Positions 1 through 4,779 of a stretch of DNA of 5,782 bases are shown here, piece by piece. The number at the start of each line of letters is the position of its first letter. The first letter of the stretch is position 1. The DNA lies in contig WYEI01000123.1 of the NCBI GenBank assembly GCA_009903905.1, positions 1-5,782 of the forward strand, read 5' to 3'. Both the position numbers and the translations under genes were made by a program. The notes below the pieces were generated by a model. The model was not told the origin of the DNA and did no database searches. It saw only the letters and a program-made list of their open reading frames with translations. Source of the DNA: Pyrobaculum sp. (GTDB lineage: Archaea; Thermoproteota; Thermoprotei; Thermoproteales; Thermoproteaceae).

Positions 1-164
1 CCGTGGGGACCCACTACTCCGGCGTCGACGTGGCGGAGTCCGACAGGGGCTACGTCGTCATAGAGGTCAACGGGGTGCCGGAGTTCAAAAACGTCCAGAG
101 AGTCACCGGGGTAAACGTAGCCGCGGAAATCGCCAAGCTCATTATAGAACTCGCCAAGAGGTAG
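1..164 (+). CDS. lysX: LysX-type ATP-grasp ligase, C-terminal fragment
   Basis: Only the last 53 residues are present; the frame is open from position 3 and ends with TAG at 162-164. The segment reads VGTHYSGVDVAES, then VIEVNGVPEFKN, then QRVTGVNVAAEIAKLI. The E-V-N triplet followed by VPEFK and RVTG is the characteristic end of the RimK-like ATP-grasp ligases LysX/ArgX. There the Glu and Asn help bind the metal of ATP, and the following residues contribute to choosing between alpha-aminoadipate and glutamate. The family attaches its amino-acid substrate to the C-terminal glutamate of the carrier protein LysW in cytoplasmic lysine (or arginine) biosynthesis. The ATP-binding N-terminal part lies outside the window, so LysX cannot be separated from its paralogue ArgX here. 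No other gene of the pathway follows; the sequence downstream is apparently non-coding. Confidence 0.85.
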   Translation, partial: VGTHYSGVDVAESDRGYVVIEVNGVPEFKNVQRVTGVNVAAEIAKLIIELAKR

Positions 165-417
165 CATCAAAGCGCCTAATCACGAAAACAAAATAACTCC
201 TCACGGCTACACACCGACAGCCGAGCCCCAAGCGCATTCTACTGTGGAGGAACAGCCAGTACTTCGGCTGCACTTCCCGTTAAAGAAGTTAGAGACTTAG
301 CGGATAGTCGCCGGAGGACTAGCCGGGCCGCTTGGATCTTCGAGGGCGCCGTTCCGTGGGACGTAGCACAGCTCGGCGCTTCAAACTCACGAGATACGTC
401 TACCACATACCGCAACC
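165..417. other. Region without a recognisable gene (possible decayed sequence)
   Basis: No frame on the plus strand gives a convincing protein. Frame 1 is open through most of 165-297 (it includes the stretch EEQPVLRLHFPLKK) but has no good start and stops at 298-300. Another frame is open from about 303 to 417, and a third gives ARRFKLTRYVYHIPQP just before 420. These short protein-like pieces in successive different frames could be the remains of a gene, but nothing was recognised. No tRNA-like fold, C/D box pair or CRISPR-type repeat was seen. Confidence 0.4.
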
Positions 418-651
418 GTGATTAACCGGGCCGACCGCCCCGTCTCCGCCTACGCCGTCAAGACCAGCGACGTGGCTATAGGCGGGAGGCTATACGGAGG
501 CGCCGGCTCAGCAGATGCTGACGGCTTCGCGCTCATAACGCCCGAAAGCGGCTGGCGCTCGCAGATCCCGCCGGAAGCTGTAGAGATCTGTTACGACGGC
601 CATCTACCGGCGACGGCGCGTGCGGACATCCAGAGGACCCCGCCGTGCTAG
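418..651 (+). pseudogene. Weak 77-residue reading frame, possible gene remnant
   Basis: A GTG-started frame encodes 77 residues with no recognised family. The middle part (about residues 9-45, including SDVAIGGRLYGGAG and ADGFALITPESG) has a believable composition, rich in Gly, Ala and Asp like a piece of a secreted beta-rich protein. The C-terminus (ATARADIQRTPPC) does not look like a natural domain end. Unlike the better genes in this window, it has no TATA-like element about 24 bases before the GTG and no Shine-Dalgarno. An 11-base inverted-repeat arm lies inside its 3' part. It is either a fragment of a decayed gene or a chance frame; a genuine small protein is the less likely reading. 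Confidence 0.25.
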
Positions 652-714
652 CCGTCGCCGCTCACGTCGTCTAGACCCGACCAGCCCACCTGACAAGCTA
701 CGAGTAACAGATCT
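584..714. repeat. Perfect 11-base inverted repeat, arms 109 bases apart
   Basis: The left arm AGATCTGTTAC is at 584-594 and its exact reverse complement GTAACAGATCT is at 704-714. The match does not extend inwards. On the outside there is a mismatch and then one more paired base (582 with 716). No target-site duplication is visible next to the arms. It could be the ends of a small non-autonomous element of about 131 bases, or chance. Confidence 0.3.
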
Positions 715-780
715 TTAAGACATATCATATCAACATTACGTAATTCCCCTTAGTTTGCCGTATACTTTGAGTACATAATG

Positions 781-786
781 TTTATA
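781..786 (+). promoter_or_regulatory. TATA box (TTTATA) of the membrane-protein gene
   Basis: TTTATA is centred about 24-25 bases before the ATG at 808, the spacing expected if transcription begins at the start codon. The box overlaps what would be the first codons of a longer frame opening at ATG 778, so the two starts are mutually exclusive and the box favours 808. Confidence 0.5.
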
Positions 787-807
787 GCCCCAGCCACAAG
801 GCTAGGC

Positions 808-1413
808 ATGCCCAAGTCCCAAGTTCTAAAGGCGGCAGTAATTATTTTTCTTATTGCTCAGCATTTGAAGTTTTTATTTTTATTGTTCATTAGCTATATG
901 GGATCTCTTTGTGGATTTTCCGCCTGGGGGCTTGGCTTGTGGTTTTATGTCATGTTTATTCTGTTTGGGCCGTGGCCTACGTTTATGGCGCCACTCTACT
1001 CAGCGTTTCTGCTCCACCCGCCGAGTAGGTGGCGGCTCTTCCTTAACGCCGCCGTAATTGCGCAAGCCATGGCCTCGGCGGTTTTAATCATCCCACCGCC
1101 GTCGTTTTACACCAGCTTCTCTCCGCCAGACGCGCCGCGTCTCCTCTCCATTGACGGCTATATCTTTAACTACGGCTTCCTTTTCTTCGTGGTGTTTTTT
1201 ATTTTCTCCACCGGCGCCAGCGTTGCCCTAGGCCTCCGAGCCGCCGAGATAGACGGCGTCTCTAGACGCCTCTACCAAGGACTGGCAGTAGGTTGGCTGG
1301 CGGTGGCTGTGCCATACCTCAAATACGCGGCTAGACTGGGCATGGAGCTAGCCGCCGCCAAGATAGAATGGACGACGTGGCTTGTCTCATGCCCAGCCAC
1401 GTCACCTCCATAA
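808..1413 (+). CDS. Multi-pass membrane protein of unknown function
   Basis: Starting at ATG 808 the product has 201 residues. An in-frame ATG at 778 would add ten residues, but a TATA-like box at 781-786 points to a leaderless start at 808. About five to six membrane segments can be seen: residues 10-31, 38-56 (perhaps continuing as a hairpin to 69), 78-97, 119-143 and 156-172. They are separated by short loops with Arg/Lys on several edges (SRWR at 73-76, AAEIDGVSRR near 145-154). There is a proline-rich external or re-entrant loop, IIPPPSFYTSFSPPDAP, near 94-110. No catalytic motif or known family was recognised. The first third uses A/T-ending codons such as TTT, TTA and ATT, whereas the rest uses the C/G-ending codons typical of the window. 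It stands alone, convergent with the minus-strand operon on its right. Confidence 0.7.
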   Translation: MPKSQVLKAAVIIFLIAQHLKFLFLLFISYMGSLCGFSAWGLGLWFYVMFILFGPWPTFMAPLYSAFLLHPPSRWRLFLNAAVIAQAMASAVLIIPPPSFYTSFSPPDAPRLLSIDGYIFNYGFLFFVVFFIFSTGASVALGLRAAEIDGVSRRLYQGLAVGWLAVAVPYLKYAARLGMELAAAKIEWTTWLVSCPATSPP

Positions 1414-1416
1414 CAC

Positions 1417-1521
1417 TCAACAAGCACGTTGTCGTATCAGCGGGAGAACTTCAGCCGTCAGCCCTCGGAGAGCGCCTGTAAACTCTGAAAAGACCTCGCC
1501 GCCCGTGGCGGCATCAATCAT
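1417..1521 (-). CDS. Possible 34-residue protein
   Basis: On the minus strand an ATG at 1521-1519 opens a frame that ends with TGA at 1419-1417. It reads MIDAATGGEVFSEFTGALRG, then LTAEVLPLIRQRAC. The composition is natural and the second half could form an amphipathic helix (ALRGLTAEVLPLIRQR). An AT-rich stretch at 1551-1564 lies about 33 bases upstream, somewhat far for the TATA spacing seen at the other genes here. An in-frame TAG stands two codons before the ATG. No family is recognised; it may be a gene fragment or chance. Confidence 0.2.
   Translation of the reverse strand: MIDAATGGEVFSEFTGALRGLTAEVLPLIRQRAC
1498..1512. other. GC-rich hairpin, 6-base stem and 3-base loop
   Basis: GCCGCC at 1498-1503 pairs perfectly with GGCGGC at 1507-1512 around the loop CGT. 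Read on the minus strand the hairpin is followed by GAGGTCTTTTCAGAGTTT, a T-rich stretch that could help end transcription of the minus-strand operon about 120 bases after its last stop codon. On the plus strand no T-run follows. Archaeal termination depends mainly on U-rich tracts, so a terminator role is only a possibility. Confidence 0.25.
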
Positions 1522-1631
1522 CTTCTAACCACACACCCATCTGCTGGAAGTTAATAGAGTTAACGGTAGCTGTGTAGATCTATGGTCCGGGGCGCGGCAT
1601 GCTCGTAGTAGAGGATTATGTGGTGTTGGCT

Positions 1632-1970
1632 TTATTCTGGGAATAAGTCGGGGGTTATCCTTCTCCTTCCTCTGAAGCCTTCGGGGCCGTGGTAGAACGC
1701 CACCTCGGGCTCGTCTATTTTCCAGCAGAGGAACACTACCTCGCCGTCTTTTGTACGTGCTGGGAAGTCCACGATCCCGTTTACGAAGTCGCGGATTATG
1801 AAGCCGTTTTCCGCGGCGGCTCTGAGGAGCCATTCTGCCTGTCTCTCCATCTCTTCCATCTCCTCGGGCGTTAGGGAGTCCCAGCGCCGGGCCGCCTCCA
1901 CCACGGGGAGGAGCAGGGGCTTCAGCTCCCTAATTACCTCGTTGGCCTCCCTAACTGTGAAGAGCCTCAC
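1632..1970 (-). CDS. DUF2203 family protein
   Basis: This is a 112-residue soluble protein with the layout of the DUF2203 family. It has an N-terminal RLFTVREAN motif (residues 2-10) leading into a long helix with the charged stretch TPEEMEEMERQ (34-44). Next comes GFIIRDFVNGIVDFPA (56-71) and then the signature FLCWKIDEPEVAFYHG (80-95), followed by a short basic tail region GFRGRRR. In this family the VDFP and CWK...EP...H blocks are the conserved core; the biochemical function is unknown. The length matches the usual 100-130 residues, so it appears complete. The start is GTG at 1970-1968, which overlaps the TGA of the upstream SWIM gene as GTGA. This indicates translational coupling in one operon. 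It is the last gene of the minus-strand operon. Confidence 0.85.
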   Translation of the reverse strand: MRLFTVREANEVIRELKPLLLPVVEAARRWDSLTPEEMEEMERQAEWLLRAAAENGFIIRDFVNGIVDFPARTKDGEVVFLCWKIDEPEVAFYHGPEGFRGRRRITPDLFPE

Positions 1971-2296
1971 TGCCTGGTTTGTTTTGCCATCTTTAAATAT
2001 TCCCGCAACGCTACCTTAGCCTTCACGATGTGTTTACAAGGGCCGCCTCTGTATTTGTAGTCGGGGCACTCGCAACGGCCGACAAAATACCGCGTGCCAG
2101 GCCTCAGCTTGAGCACCACCTGGTAGCAAACCTCCTTCTCGGTCTGAGACCTGACGTAGGCCACCGCCACGAGCCAGAGGCCTCGCCTCTCTACGCTAAG
2201 TATGTAAACCTCCTCGTCTAGTCTATACACGGCGCCTCTGGAGACCTCTCTACACAGCACGACAACCCCGGCGTCTCTAGATAAAAATTTTTTCAA
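1967..2296 (-). CDS. SWIM zinc-finger protein
   Basis: This is a 109-residue protein whose C-terminal half carries the SWIM pattern C-x-C-x9-C-x-H: CECPDYKYRGGPCKH with Cys75, Cys77, Cys87 and His89, followed by the helix IVKAKVALREY. SWIM fingers bind one zinc and act in DNA or protein contacts; stand-alone small SWIM proteins are common in archaea and mostly uncharacterised. The N-terminal part (about 10-70) is predicted beta-rich: GVVVLCREV, AVYRLDEEVYILSV, LWLVAVAYV. The longest start is TTG at 2296, which overlaps the end of the upstream IF-2B-like gene by 20 bases. A GTG at 2260-2258 (residue 13, giving VLCREV) is a reasonable alternative start, and no Shine-Dalgarno decides between them. 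The stop overlaps the start of the DUF2203 gene by four bases. The basic C-terminal tail would suit nucleic-acid contact, but this is inference. Confidence 0.85.
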   Translation of the reverse strand: MKKFLSRDAGVVVLCREVSRGAVYRLDEEVYILSVERRGLWLVAVAYVRSQTEKEVCYQVVLKLRPGTRYFVGRCECPDYKYRGGPCKHIVKAKVALREYLKMAKQTRQ

Positions 2297-3055
2297 CCAC
2301 AGAATTAAAGACGGCGCGGGGCTGCACCTCCCTCAAGACCCCCAAGTTGGTAACGGCTAGGTCCACGAGACCCGGCGGCATCTTGTCGAAGAGGGGGACC
2401 TCCACCCTCCTCCCGGCGAGCTCCACCTCCACGACGGGCGGCCTAGGCGCGGGGAGGGGCACCACCTTGTAGCTCTCGAACACCGCCACCGTCTTCGCCC
2501 CCAGGGCCTTGGCGGCGGCAAACAGCGGAAGAGTGCCCACCTTGTTTACGGCGTAGTCCAGATACCGGCCGTCCAGCCCCGCCACCGCCACGTCGTAGTC
2601 GTAGGCCCCCACCGCCGAGTCTGGAATAGGCACCGTCTCCACCAGCCGGGAATACGTGGCGTAGGCCTCAGAGAGCTCGCGGCCCGGCCTGCTCTCAGCC
2701 AGATACACCCTCTCCGTAGATCCTCTACACCTCTCCAGGAGACGCGTGACGGCTCTGCTGAAGCTGATCGTAACCGCCCGACGGGGGCACTCCACCTCGG
2801 CCAAAACCGCGTCGAGCCTCCTCTTGGCCTCCTCCACATACGTCGACACCCTCCGAGCCGCCTCCGCCACCTCGACGCCTCGGGCGGCCGCCTCCTTGAC
2901 CACTAGGTATAGAAAGTCGAGGGAGGCCATGCCGGGCCTTACCTGCCTAAGCTTCTCCGCGGCGGAGGGGGGTCGGCGGACGAGGCCACCACCTCAACCG
3001 CCTTCTCTAGATACCACGTGGCGCCTCTGACCCACTCTCCTTCTAACGCATCCAT
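2277..3055 (-). CDS. IF-2B (eIF2B alpha/beta/delta) family protein, frameshifted at a C6 run
   Basis: The uninterrupted part (2277-2930, ATG start, 217 residues) is the Rossmann-like domain of the IF-2B family. Motifs, numbered from that ATG, are the strand TISFSRAV (54-61), VYLAESRPGREL (75-86), PIPDSAVGAYDYDVAVAGLD (101-120), NKVGT (129-133) and FDKMPPGLVDLAVTNLGVL (181-199). Relatives include translation initiation factor 2B subunits, ribose-1,5-bisphosphate isomerase and methylthioribose-1-phosphate isomerase. Here TISFSR stands where the isomerase has its catalytic Cys, so that activity is doubtful. The family's N-terminal helical part continues upstream: SAAEKLRQVRPG precedes the ATG in frame, and MDALEGEWVRGATWYLEKAV, then EVVASSAD, starts at ATG 3055 in another frame. 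The two join at the C6 run (2972-2967) by a -1 shift or one missing C, giving 259 residues. A TATA box lies 23 bases before ATG 3055. The gene heads an operon with the SWIM and DUF2203 genes. Confidence 0.75.
2966..2972 (-). other. Slippery-type heptamer / homopolymer at the frame junction
   Basis: On the minus strand the sequence reads GA-C CCC CCT-CC, with codons GAC CCC CCT in the frame that begins at ATG 3055. A one-base backward slip on CCC CCT moves translation to TCC GCC GCG GAG, the frame of the main IF-2B domain. Without a shift, translation stops at TAA 2941-2939 after 38 residues. A seventh C would also restore one continuous frame. Confidence 0.6.
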
Positions 3056-3074
3056 AGAAGAAGCAGTGGAGAGG

Positions 3075-3081
3075 TTTAAAA
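3075..3081 (-). promoter_or_regulatory. TATA box of the IF-2B/SWIM/DUF2203 operon
   Basis: On the minus strand the sequence is TTTTAAA, centred at about 3078, 23 bases upstream of ATG 3055. This matches a leaderless transcript from that ATG and is independent support for 3055 rather than 2930 as the true start of the IF-2B-like gene. Confidence 0.55.
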
Positions 3082-3129
3082 CTGTGCACGGCGCAGCCGC
3101 ATCTCCCACGGACCTCTCACGGCTGTGTG

Positions 3130-3138
3130 TATATAAAT
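3130..3138 (+). promoter_or_regulatory. TATA box of the metal ABC transporter operon
   Basis: TATATAAAT is the strongest TATA-like element in the window. Its centre is about 23 bases before GTG 3157, so transcription should begin at or just before that codon. An imperfect palindrome begins directly after it. Confidence 0.65.
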
Positions 3139-3160
3139 ACAGGTCAACGCGTCGACGTGT
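3139..3160. promoter_or_regulatory. Candidate operator: 22-base imperfect palindrome
   Basis: The core GTCAACGCGTCGAC (3143-3156) has six of seven complementary pairs, centred on ACGCGT. Including the flanks ACA and TGT (3139-3141 and 3158-3160), nine of eleven pairs match. It lies between the TATA box and the GTG start and covers the predicted transcription start, where a bound repressor would block the polymerase. Its length suits a dimeric metal regulator of the DtxR/MntR or Fur/Zur type; which one, if any, is inference. Confidence 0.4.
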
Positions 3161-3888
3161 CTCTCGTGGTGAGGAACCTCTGGGTCTTCCGGGGAGGAAG
3201 AGCGGTGTTGGAAGACGTCTCCTTCTCCGCAGGCCGCGAATTTGCGCTCGTGGCCGGCCCCAACGGGGCGGGAAAAACCACCTTGTTTCTGGCGATACTT
3301 GGACTACTGCCCTACCGTGGCGAGATATGTGTGGATGGTGTCTGCGGAGAGGAGCGCGCCGCCAAGGTGGGGTACGTGCCTCAGCAAGTGGGCATAGAGG
3401 CGGAGGCCACGGTGTGGGAATACGTCTACCTCCCCGCCAGGTTTAGAAAAATCAAGGCGGCGGAGAGGGCGGCTGAGGAGGCCCTCAAGGCCGTTGAGCT
3501 GTACGCCCTCAGAGATAAGCCAGTCACCACGCTTTCAGGCGGCCAGAGGCAGAGGGCGGCCATAGCCAGGGCCTTGGCCACGGGGGGCGACGTGCTTCTG
3601 CTAGACGAGCCCATGGCGAACGTAGACCCCCAAGGCCGCGTGGAGCTGATGACTCTCCTCCGCGAGTTGAAGAAAGACAGGACTATACTCATGACCTCTC
3701 ACGAGTTGACGTTCCCCTCCGACCTGGCGGATAAGGTGTTGTTGCTGAACAAGAGGGTCGTCGCCTACGGCCCTCCCGATGCCGTGTTTAGAGAGGAGGT
3801 CCTCATGAAGGTCTATCGATACGTCCGCATCGCCAAGACGCCCACCGGCTTTATCTGCGTCACGGAGGACTATGCTCATCCTCATTGA
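3157..3888 (+). CDS. Metal (zinc/manganese-type) ABC transporter ATP-binding protein
   Basis: This is a 243-residue cytoplasmic ATPase that would drive uptake through the adjacent permease. Counting from GTG 3157, the motifs are Walker A GPNGAGKTT (34-42), Q-loop YVPQQ (73-77), signature LSGGQ (126-130) then RQR, Walker B VLLLDEP with Asp150 and Glu151, D-loop ANVD (154-157) and the switch His182 in TSHE. All catalytic residues are present, so it should be active. The YVPQQ loop and the pairing with an ABC-3 permease place it with ZnuC/MntB/SitB-type ATPases for divalent metals; zinc, manganese and iron cannot be told apart from sequence. An upstream GTG at 3127 would add ten residues that run through the TATA box, so 3157 is preferred as a leaderless start. 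The 3' end overlaps the permease gene by 17 bases. A palindrome over the promoter suggests metal-dependent repression. Confidence 0.88.
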   Translation: MSLVVRNLWVFRGGRAVLEDVSFSAGREFALVAGPNGAGKTTLFLAILGLLPYRGEICVDGVCGEERAAKVGYVPQQVGIEAEATVWEYVYLPARFRKIKAAERAAEEALKAVELYALRDKPVTTLSGGQRQRAAIARALATGGDVLLLDEPMANVDPQGRVELMTLLRELKKDRTILMTSHELTFPSDLADKVLLLNKRVVAYGPPDAVFREEVLMKVYRYVRIAKTPTGFICVTEDYAHPH

Positions 3889-4756
3889 GGCCTTAGCGGC
3901 GGCGTCGGCGGCGGCCGCCTTTATCCACGCCTACCTCTACGCGCCGTTGTTGTTCTGGCCTTTGGTCTCTCTAGTCCTCTCGGCGGCGGTGCTGGCGGCG
4001 TTGAGCCCCCTGGCTGTGAGCAGGAGGATGACCTTCCTGGCACACGCCCAGGGCCACAGCATACTCACCGCCGCCCTCGCCGCGGCCATACCGGCGGCCG
4101 CGGTTGCGCAAAGCCTCGCCTCCCCTCTTTTCTACCTCGCCACCCTCCTCTTCGTAATCGTGCTGAATCTGCTGGTCCTCTTCACGGAGAGGCTTGGGTT
4201 TAGGAAAGACGTGGCCACTGGCGTCGTGATGTCTTTTCAGCTCACCGCGGCGGTGGTTCTGCTGTATGTAATTAGGTCTCTCTACGCCACGGCCCTAGAC
4301 CCCCTCTCTATAATAACTGGGGAGTATGTATTAATCACCTCCCGAGACGTCTTGATCCAGGCGCCGCTTCTCTTCGCCTCGGCGCTTTTCCCCCTCTTCT
4401 ACGGCGTCAAGTACCTCTACGCGGCGGTGGACGAAGCCTTCGCCCAGGCCGTCGGGATAAATTCAAAACTGCTCGATATGCTTTTTGTAGTGGCTATGTC
4501 GCTGGCGGTGGCGGCCAGCGTATACGCGCTGGGGTCGTTGATGCCGGCCGTGCTTCTGGTGTTGCCCGGCGCCGCGGCCTCTAGATACAGCCACAGGCTG
4601 ACGGAACAGATACCGCTCTCGGTGTCGCTGGCGGTCCTCTCAGCCGCCGCGGCCCACTTCCTCTACACGATACTGCCTTGGCTGTGGCCCAGCGCGGCCT
4701 TGGGCCTCGCCCTGCTGGTCCTTCTGGCCGCGGCGCAGCCGCTGAGAAACAAATAA
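3872..4756 (+). CDS. Metal ABC transporter permease, ABC-3 family
   Basis: This is a 294-residue integral membrane protein with about eight to nine hydrophobic segments, for example residues 2-20, 24-48, 64-82, 86-105, 117-138, 161-180, 202-220, 223-238 and 253-290. Family landmarks of ABC-3 (ZnuB/MntC-type) permeases are visible: SRRMTFLAHAQGHSILTAAL (50-69) matches the cytoplasmic loop usually ending in a His-containing SHA segment, VDEAFAQAVGIN (186-197) matches the DxxxAxxxG coupling helix that docks on the ATPase, and YALGSLMPAVLLVLPGAAA (218-236) matches the conserved G-x-L-x-x-A-L-L-x-x-P-A-A block. It would form the homodimeric channel for a divalent metal with the ATPase encoded just upstream. 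ATG 3872 lies inside the end of that gene, so the two are co-transcribed and probably translationally coupled. Its stop (TAA 4754-4756) lies within the TATA-like element of the next gene. Confidence 0.85.
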   Translation: MLILIEALAAASAAAAFIHAYLYAPLLFWPLVSLVLSAAVLAALSPLAVSRRMTFLAHAQGHSILTAALAAAIPAAAVAQSLASPLFYLATLLFVIVLNLLVLFTERLGFRKDVATGVVMSFQLTAAVVLLYVIRSLYATALDPLSIITGEYVLITSRDVLIQAPLLFASALFPLFYGVKYLYAAVDEAFAQAVGINSKLLDMLFVVAMSLAVAASVYALGSLMPAVLLVLPGAAASRYSHRLTEQIPLSVSLAVLSAAAAHFLYTILPWLWPSAALGLALLVLLAAAQPLRNK

Positions 4757-4760
4757 ATAT
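4751..4760 (+). promoter_or_regulatory. TATA box of the coiled-coil gene
   Basis: AAATAAATAT is centred about 24 bases before ATG 4780, the same spacing as at the other leaderless starts here. It overlaps the permease stop codon, so the downstream gene probably has its own promoter in addition to possible read-through from the transporter operon. Confidence 0.5.
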
Positions 4761-4779
4761 GCGTTACGTAAAATAGCTT

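Larger units (their letters stand above)
1414..1631. other. Convergent intergenic gap
   Basis: This gap separates the end of the membrane-protein gene from the end of the DUF2203 gene. It contains one short minus-strand frame and one GC-rich hairpin, listed separately. There is no clear poly-T terminator directly after either stop codon. No RNA gene was recognised. The stretch around 1551-1564 (TTAATAGAGTTAAC) is locally AT-rich. Confidence 0.5.

Noticed and set aside
508..521. Small inverted repeat TCAGCAGATGCTGA
   Set aside because: It is a six-base stem inside a weak reading frame, short enough for chance, with no promoter or T-run next to it.
778..807. ATG 778 as start of the membrane-protein gene
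   Set aside because: The ten extra residues run through the TTTATA box whose spacing fits a leaderless start at ATG 808, and the extra peptide is not hydrophobic or otherwise distinctive.
1525..1833. Minus-strand 102-residue frame
   Set aside because: It is Arg/Pro-rich and out of frame over the well-supported DUF2203 gene, so it is a shadow of GC-rich coding sequence.
1689..2221. Plus-strand frames opposite the DUF2203 and SWIM genes
   Set aside because: They are antisense shadows without promoter or family signal, while the minus-strand genes have clear motifs.
2546..3030. Trp/Arg-rich minus frame (2546-2839) and a plus frame (2746-3030) over the IF-2B-like gene
   Set aside because: They have unnatural composition and overlap the recognisable IF-2B motifs.
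3127..3156. GTG 3127 as start of the ABC ATPase
   Set aside because: It would encode the TATA box and the palindrome as protein; the usual family N-terminus (short strand leading to a NLWVFRGGRAVLEDVSF-type segment) fits GTG 3157.
3018..3446. Plus-strand 142-residue frame
   Set aside because: It crosses the divergent promoter region and overlaps the ABC ATPase in another frame, and its Arg/Gly-rich sequence has no family features.
3646..3652. TGATGA as a C/D-box sRNA C box
   Set aside because: The preceding base is C rather than a purine, no CTGA D box follows at a suitable distance, and it lies within the conserved ATPase coding sequence.
3426..3885. Two minus-strand frames opposite the ABC ATPase
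   Set aside because: They are antisense to Walker B, the signature motif and the H-loop of an intact ATPase; no independent evidence.
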